From Christiangramia oceanisediminis (GTDB lineage Bacteria; Bacteroidota; Bacteroidia; Flavobacteriales; Flavobacteriaceae), in contig NZ_JANCNS010000002.1 of NCBI RefSeq assembly GCF_022570735.2, positions 868,001 to 932,000 of the forward strand: a DNA stretch of 64,000 nucleotides, written 5' to 3'. The number at the start of each line of letters is the position of its first letter. The stretch's first letter is position 1. The position numbers were made by a program, and so were the translations under genes. The notes beneath the pieces are model-generated. The model ran no database searches. It was given only the letters and a program-made list of their open reading frames with translations, and was not told the origin of the DNA. Shown here piece after piece: positions 59,159 to 64,000 of this stretch.

Positions 59159-59795
59159 AATTGCCGAAGGAGGCATGGAATATTCTTTAGGGAAATTTGA
59201 TGGAAAATCTGTGCAATATGATTTTCCTAAAATCCTGGTGTATCTAAATGCCAAAGGAAAACTCCTCTTTGGAGAAAAATTTAAAATCTACAAAAAGGAT
59301 AAAGAAATTTTACTAAAGCTTTGCTCCTACTTTATTAAGGACAAAGAGAATTGCAGAAAATTTGGTATTGATGTAAATAAAGGAATCTTGCTTTCCGGAC
59401 CCGTGGGATGTGGCAAAACGAGCCTTATGAAACTCTTACATTTCTTAGTGCCTCACCAGCGAAAATATGTAGTCATGCCCTGCCGTAATATAGTTTTTGC
59501 TTTTAATCATCTGGGTTACAAAACCATAGAAGACTATGGAGAAAGTAGTTTTTTCTGTTTTGATGATATGGGGGTAGAACCCATAGGACGCCACTACGGA
59601 AAGGATTGTAATGTAATCGGGGAAATCCTGCTCTCACGTTATGACCTTTTTCTTGAGACCAACCTAAAAACCCACGCCACTACCAATCTTAACGCCGAAG
59701 AACTGGAAGACCGCTACGGCAACCGGGTACGTAGCCGGATGAGGGAATTGTTTAATTTGATTGCTTTTGATACGCGGGCTGGGGATAAGAGGTAG
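59142..59795 (+). CDS. DnaC/IstB-like ATPase (helicase loader type)
   Basis: A 217-residue AAA+ ATPase: Walker A GPVGCGKTSLMK (about residues 86-97), Walker B FFCFDDMGVEP (about 140-150), sensor THATTNLNAEELE and the arginine-finger stretch RYGNRVRSRMRELF. This is the DnaC-like loader found after Rep-like genes in Bacteroidota conjugative and mobilisable elements. It ends 9 bases from the convergent PfkB gene. Confidence 0.87.
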   Translation: MDNPSKIAEGGMEYSLGKFDGKSVQYDFPKILVYLNAKGKLLFGEKFKIYKKDKEILLKLCSYFIKDKENCRKFGIDVNKGILLSGPVGCGKTSLMKLLHFLVPHQRKYVVMPCRNIVFAFNHLGYKTIEDYGESSFFCFDDMGVEPIGRHYGKDCNVIGEILLSRYDLFLETNLKTHATTNLNAEELEDRYGNRVRSRMRELFNLIAFDTRAGDKR

Positions 59796-59804
59796 TAAAA
59801 ATAT

Positions 59805-60824
59805 CTAAACAAGTTCTTTTAAAAATTCTTGATTGGTATTTGATTTTTCTTTAGCAATCCCGCTCTTCGTATAGTCAAGGAACAATTCAGATTCTTTACC
59901 TAGTATATTCGTCAACTTATCTAATTCTTTCTCATCTATATAACCCATTAATCCTCTAGCTCCGACGTAGAGACAATTAATCGCACCTAACTTTTGTCCA
60001 TAATTCAGGCAACTAGATATTTCATCGTGATTGAATTTATCAATAGACTTTTCAATTTCCGATAATTTTTTAATGATTCCTGCAGAACACCAATCTCCTG
60101 CACCAGCTGAGTCTATCAATCCATCTATATTGATTGGTTCAGAATGAATCCATTTACCGTTTTTAAATCTGTAATCTAGTCCCTCTTCGCCAAGAGTTAT
60201 TATTTCTAAAGTAACATTGGCTTTTTGAAATTTAACTTTATAATCCGAAATTCTTTCATTTGAAACTTTGATAATATCAGATATAGCTAATGCTTCTGCA
60301 AACATTTTTTCATTACCGATTGAAGATGGTTCAAAGAAAATAGTAGCACCATTCTTTTTATTGATTTTGGCTAACTCAATAGATGATCGATTAAGTCTAT
60401 CGAAATAATAAAAATCTGCTAATGGTAATCTCGGTTCTAAATCACTTACGCTCTTATTTAGCACTGGTTTAAAATTGGGAAACCATTTTCCTGTCTTTGG
60501 GCTTCTGAATTCAAATCGATGCTTAGGATTTCCATTTCTATCCGTTAGGATCCTATGAATAATAATTGGCGCACTTCCATCCTCTTTTTTGGATATTAAT
60601 GAAGTGTTTACATTATTTTTGGCGAGATCCTCCAAAATAAGCTGAGTTGCCTCACTTCCGTCCAATCTTGCTATTGGATAACTATTCCAGCCTAAAAAGG
60701 ATAAGATAGTCAGCACATTTCCGCAGGAACCCCCAGCTGTAATAAGAGGTTCTGTCTTTTTATTATCATTTAAAATTATATCAAGTGCCACTAAACCAGT
60801 GCCAACACATACATTGTTATTCAT
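59805..60824 (-). CDS. PfkB/ribokinase-family sugar or nucleoside kinase
   Basis: A 339-residue kinase of the ribokinase superfamily. PfkB motif 1 region AGGSCGNVLTILSFLGWNSY (about 31-50) and motif 2 DSAGAGDWCSAGII (about 239-252), with Asp of GAGD as the catalytic base, are both intact. It phosphorylates a sugar or nucleoside with ATP. It is the last of four overlapping or closely spaced genes; its start is 8 bases after the stop of the unknown gene upstream. In such a setting a nucleotide-signal or nucleotide-depletion role is more likely than carbon metabolism, but this is a guess. Confidence 0.85.
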   Translation of the reverse strand: MNNNVCVGTGLVALDIILNDNKKTEPLITAGGSCGNVLTILSFLGWNSYPIARLDGSEATQLILEDLAKNNVNTSLISKKEDGSAPIIIHRILTDRNGNPKHRFEFRSPKTGKWFPNFKPVLNKSVSDLEPRLPLADFYYFDRLNRSSIELAKINKKNGATIFFEPSSIGNEKMFAEALAISDIIKVSNERISDYKVKFQKANVTLEIITLGEEGLDYRFKNGKWIHSEPINIDGLIDSAGAGDWCSAGIIKKLSEIEKSIDKFNHDEISSCLNYGQKLGAINCLYVGARGLMGYIDEKELDKLTNILGKESELFLDYTKSGIAKEKSNTNQEFLKELV

Positions 60825-60832
60825 CTAAAAAT

Positions 60833-61969
60833 TTAATTTTGGTATGGAATTCCCGTTAGCCAATTTACGAAAAGTTCACTTTTTTTTACTGTATTATTTA
60901 ATTCATTTTCGTATTCAATTTTGTAATCCATAGAATTTACATTTAGGATACCAATGCTCAGCTTCTTCTTTTTATTCTTGTATTCGTAAGCTGCTAAAAT
61001 TGCTCCTATAGATAAAAGTTTGCTGGAAAAACTCGATATAATAGCCTTGCAACCACCTAGCTCACTCAATGTCTTGTTGTAATTATCAGCCGCTTTAATT
61101 ATTTTCTTGTAAGCCTCAAAAGGATTTTGTTCCGGTACGTACATAATATTTTGAGACTCGATTTGTAACTCATTAAAGAATAAATCATGATTCTCAATAT
61201 AAATATTATCAGACCGTCTTAAGTCTTTGGATGGGAATGGCAACAAAGGGCATATTTCTGCTGGCTCAATGAACTGATTGGCACTTCTAAACTGGTTTGT
61301 TTTTCCCTCTCCCGTAAGAGGAAACCAAATTTTAGGGATGCTTTTTGAAACAACTTCTATTTGGCCGCCAAATCCGTGTTGGTACTCTAAATCATTATTT
61401 ATTCCTACCTCTGTTATCATCGAATCAATTTCGGCATTTTCAGTAGTGGCAATGAAAAAATTTATATTACTACCACCTTTTATATTATCTATTAAACTTA
61501 AAATTTTACCAGTAGTTGAAAAATATATGCTCCTGGGCAGGGAACTTATATCTAGAAAAATATCTGTGTAACCAGATATTAGTTGTTTTGTAAAAAACTT
61601 AGCAGCCTCTATTTCCCTTTTTTTACCTATATCCTTTAGCTGAATTTCGGTTATGTTTACATTTTTTAGTGATTTGATCTCTGCTAAATTTGAATCTGTT
61701 AATGCTTTATACTTCTTGGAATGCTTATTTTTTTCTTGTCTAAATTTTAAAAGAATCACTTCGATTTCTAGAGGGTTTACTTCGTTATTTAACTCCTTAA
61801 TACCGAAATTCATTCTGGGATCAAAACCTAATCCTAAAATAAATAGTATCTTTCTATTGTTTCCATTTTCTAAAAAATGCTTCTTAAAAAAAGTATTACA
61901 CTGATCGTTTTTGAAGAAGATATAAGGATCCCAACGAAGGTTTGAAGATTCTACTACTTTTTTATCCAT
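60833..61969 (-). CDS. Unknown protein, Rossmann-like (part of ATPase-PfkB operon)
   Basis: A 378-residue protein I cannot assign. The first half alternates strands and helices with KILFILGLGFDPRMN, VEVILLKF, YTDIFLDISSLPRSIYFST and NINFFIATTENAEIDSMI, the pattern of a Rossmann-type fold such as those in CARF or SAVED sensors. The second half has ECPLLPFPSKDLRRSDN-like loops (here EICPLLPFPSKDLRRSDN) and ALAGAILAAYEYKNKK-type helix (here SIGAILAAYEYKNKKK). No nuclease or membrane motif is seen. The start overlaps the ATPase gene by 16 bases, so the products are likely partners. Confidence 0.6.
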   Translation of the reverse strand: MDKKVVESSNLRWDPYIFFKNDQCNTFFKKHFLENGNNRKILFILGLGFDPRMNFGIKELNNEVNPLEIEVILLKFRQEKNKHSKKYKALTDSNLAEIKSLKNVNITEIQLKDIGKKREIEAAKFFTKQLISGYTDIFLDISSLPRSIYFSTTGKILSLIDNIKGGSNINFFIATTENAEIDSMITEVGINNDLEYQHGFGGQIEVVSKSIPKIWFPLTGEGKTNQFRSANQFIEPAEICPLLPFPSKDLRRSDNIYIENHDLFFNELQIESQNIMYVPEQNPFEAYKKIIKAADNYNKTLSELGGCKAIISSFSSKLLSIGAILAAYEYKNKKKKLSIGILNVNSMDYKIEYENELNNTVKKSELFVNWLTGIPYQN

Positions 61970-63837
61970 CTTAATAATTCATTGGGTTTTATTTTATTCC
62001 AACCTCCGAGCTGAAGAGGTAAATTGTACATAACACAAAGCCATCTATTTAGATAATAAACATCCCATTGCTGGCCCTTTTTTCCCTGTATAACATTTTG
62101 AACTTCAAAAAGATTATATGCCAAGCAAGTTTTCATAACTTCTCTCAAAGGGTCATAGAATTCACTATCTTCCCAATCTTCATCTTTTATGAGTTGAAGG
62201 GTCGACTTTTGATGAATAGCAAATCCTGTTATGCCTGGGGCATACGATGCGGTATCAGAAAAGGTTTTTGACTGTAGAAACGTACCTAAATTATTTATAA
62301 ATCTTTTTACCTCTAGCGAGTTAGGTAAAAGTATATCCAATTCATCCCATTTTTGAGCTATAACCTTTTTGATGATTTTTTCTTGACGCTCAGCTGTTAA
62401 GGACGGGTTTTTTCCAGCTATTGAATTGGATAAAATCCCCTCGAATATTTCAGACGCAAATGATAAAAATTGTTCAATGTTATTACTTGAAATTTTCGAA
62501 AGATTCGAAAAACCGTAATAGTAAGGTATCTTATCATACCTGTTTAAAAACAATTTACCTGCACTAATCAATTCATTGTTGCCTTCCAAAAGTTGTTCTT
62601 TAGAGAGTGAAAAGTTAAAATCAAGTTGATTCTTGTTTTCGTCTCTATGGATCAATAATATGGCCTTTCTGATTAGGTATGCTCTTTCTGGTGTAATTTC
62701 TTCACCAATTTCATTAACGAGGTAGTCTACCCATTCACTAAATTTTGAATTGAAAGACGAAACCTTAGAGAGTTCTGCAATCGATTTATTAATCGCTGTA
62801 CTTAATTTGCTTTGGTAAGTACTCGTCTCTATAAAATCACTCAAATATTCTCTAAATGACGTTATACCTTCTGTAGAATAACTTGCCCTACCAAGGGATA
62901 TCTGTAAAAGCGCTTTGTTAAATTTGGCTGTATTGCTGCTCCAAAAACTCTCAAGGTTAATTTCATTATAATCCCTGTTTAAAAAGGAACTGAAATCTTC
63001 AATTTTTACTAATCTTTCGGAAATCCATACGCTACAATACTGCCGCTGTTCTGTTATATATTCGAAAAGAGATTTTCGCTGATTTTTAGATAATTTGTGC
63101 GCATCGTCAATCATAAAAATTACCTTCTCCGCAACTTGCTCTCCATTGAACTTGATGTGTTCCGGATTCAAGGAATAGATTGAAAATAACTCATCGTGAC
63201 CCTCTATGGAATCATAATCAACTGTCAAAAAGCTATCTAAGACCTCATATATTTCAACCTCAAGATTTGATGCCCAATTAAAAAGATCCTTCCCTGTGCA
63301 GGGCAGATTAATTTTTTTAAAGTAATTATGGTTGTCCTTATAATCAAAAGTAATTTGGTCCAAATCGTCAGGAAAATTTAGATTTTTTAGTTCGGTTACT
63401 CTTTTTAGGGTAGCCAAAATTAATCTTGAATTCAAAAGTGCATAGAACAATCTTTTCTTGTGATGTGGGTTGATATCAATCTCTTCTAGCAATTCATAAT
63501 TTCTTGTGCATTTAATCAATATACCGAGGGCTAAAACCTTTTTGTTATCAATTACTCCAAGCATTTTCAATTTAGAATGCGTTTCTTTGTAATCTGAATT
63601 GCCCTTGTGATTATGAACTAGAGACAATAAACCAGGCTCAAATATTCTCAACAATGATGTTTTCCCAGCACCTGCTGAACTTCTTATAAATAGTACGTTT
63701 CCCCATAGATTCTGTTCCTTTTGCTGCTCAATAAGTACATTTAATACTTCTGGGCTGAATAGGCGTAGGAAATTAACATCTGATTCTATTTTTTCAGATG
63801 CTCTCATTTTGAAAGGATTTCTTAATTTATTGCTCAT
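61954..63837 (-). CDS. AAA/ORC-CDC6-like P-loop ATPase
   Basis: A 627-residue ATPase. Walker A is RSSAGAGKTSLLRIF (about residues 52-66), Walker B is EKVIFMIDDAHKLS (about 235-248), and the following EQRQYCSVWISERLV has the sensor I position; the layout matches ORC/CDC6- or STAND-type ATPases. The C-terminal 300 residues are helical and unassigned. It starts within the stop codon (TAATG) of a gene that runs off the window and overlaps the next gene. Large ATPases of this type at the head of compact operons are frequent in anti-phage systems. Confidence 0.78.
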   Translation of the reverse strand: MSNKLRNPFKMRASEKIESDVNFLRLFSPEVLNVLIEQQKEQNLWGNVLFIRSSAGAGKTSLLRIFEPGLLSLVHNHKGNSDYKETHSKLKMLGVIDNKKVLALGILIKCTRNYELLEEIDINPHHKKRLFYALLNSRLILATLKRVTELKNLNFPDDLDQITFDYKDNHNYFKKINLPCTGKDLFNWASNLEVEIYEVLDSFLTVDYDSIEGHDELFSIYSLNPEHIKFNGEQVAEKVIFMIDDAHKLSKNQRKSLFEYITEQRQYCSVWISERLVKIEDFSSFLNRDYNEINLESFWSSNTAKFNKALLQISLGRASYSTEGITSFREYLSDFIETSTYQSKLSTAINKSIAELSKVSSFNSKFSEWVDYLVNEIGEEITPERAYLIRKAILLIHRDENKNQLDFNFSLSKEQLLEGNNELISAGKLFLNRYDKIPYYYGFSNLSKISSNNIEQFLSFASEIFEGILSNSIAGKNPSLTAERQEKIIKKVIAQKWDELDILLPNSLEVKRFINNLGTFLQSKTFSDTASYAPGITGFAIHQKSTLQLIKDEDWEDSEFYDPLREVMKTCLAYNLFEVQNVIQGKKGQQWDVYYLNRWLCVMYNLPLQLGGWNKIKPNELLRWIKK

Positions 63838-64000
63838 TAGAAATGCCTTGTTATCCTAGGAAATAAACCTCTATATTCTTTATCGTCAGGAAACCACAAA
63901 ATAGGTATTGAATTATTGGGTGTATTATGGTTTAAAACTAACGGCAAAGAACATTCATTAAAGCCTAAATATGGCTTATCCCACTTGCCCTTTTTGTAAT
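63837..64000 (-). CDS. Partial gene, C-terminal 53 residues, upstream member of the ATPase operon
   Basis: The frame is open to the window edge and ends with TAA at 63837-63839, sharing its last base with the ATPase ATG (TAATG). The visible end contains KWDKPYLGFNECSLPLVL and FPDDKEYRGLFPRITRHF. No domain can be named from so little. Coupling shows that it is part of the same operon. Confidence 0.7.
   Translation of the reverse strand, partial: YKKGKWDKPYLGFNECSLPLVLNHNTPNNSIPILWFPDDKEYRGLFPRITRHF

Noticed and set aside
1-64000. CRISPR array, rRNA operon, or prophage structural genes
   Set aside because: No array of regularly spaced repeats, no rRNA-like sequence and no capsid, tail or terminase genes were seen.

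Overview
The window reads as a chromosome segment of a marine-type Flavobacteriaceae bacterium (Bacteroidota). It is AT-rich. Promoters follow the Bacteroidota pattern (-33 TTG, -7 TAnnTTTG) and Shine-Dalgarno sites are mostly absent. Family-typical genes include SusC/SusD, DUF6520, RteC, CopA/CopB-type copper proteins and the GDCCVxC protein. Genus is not assigned; a Gramella/Salegentibacter-like organism is an inference.

Layout. (1) 1-4.6 kb: a tightly overlapping minus-strand operon for polyprenyl-phosphate sugar transfer (GT2, LAB_N protein, GT39, mannose-6-phosphate isomerase). (2) 4.6-5.3 kb: tRNA-Arg(TCT), a truncated tRNA-Arg copy and a tRNA 3'-fragment-like remnant with an orphan terminator; this looks like the edge of an acquired block. 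(3) 5.5-15 kb: metal resistance, with a mercury-type operon (ArsR, MerTP, MerA-like reductase, GDCCVxC protein) convergent to a HME-RND efflux operon with His-rich accessory proteins. (4) 15-32.7 kb: a sulfur-compound block with DsrE, DoxX, DUF302, a porin, a TsdA-like diheme cytochrome, two SoxB/5'-nucleotidase-type hydrolases, DsbD, TlpA, split YeeE, a persulfide dioxygenase-rhodanese fusion, rhodanese, TauE and a Crp/Fnr regulator. Eight GTAAC-N4-GTTAC-type sites lie before its transcription units, and seven lie 33 bp (centre to centre) from a -7 box, one of them flanked by boxes on both sides. I read this as one regulon. (5) 33-39 kb: an ion channel and copper genes (multicopper oxidase fused to a CopB-like barrel, DUF305, DUF3347), ending at an IS110 remnant. 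(6) 39.7-44.5 kb: single genes and a GHKL/STAS/PIN operon separated by related palindromic repeats, like a cassette array. (7) 44.5-52.8 kb: a long structured leader with a terminator/antiterminator-like fold, then SusC, SusD and an M16 protease. (8) 53-59.8 kb: mobile-element genes (PAS-like AraC regulator, oxoamine synthase-acyltransferase fusion, RteC, HTH, Rep-like, DnaC-like). (9) 59.8-64 kb: an overlapping minus-strand operon of an AAA/ORC-like ATPase, an unknown Rossmann-like protein and a PfkB kinase, with a further gene running off the window; it is a candidate defence or nucleotide-handling system.

Working model for the sulfur block: TsdA interconverts thiosulfate and tetrathionate, the porin lets them in, SoxB-like and DsrE/rhodanese proteins move and release sulfane sulfur with TlpA/DsbD supplying electrons, YeeE and TauE move sulfur anions, and the MBL-rhodanese protein oxidises persulfide. 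The Crp/Fnr protein, encoded inside one of the target operons, is the obvious regulator. The individual families are well supported; the pathway and the regulon are inferences from layout.
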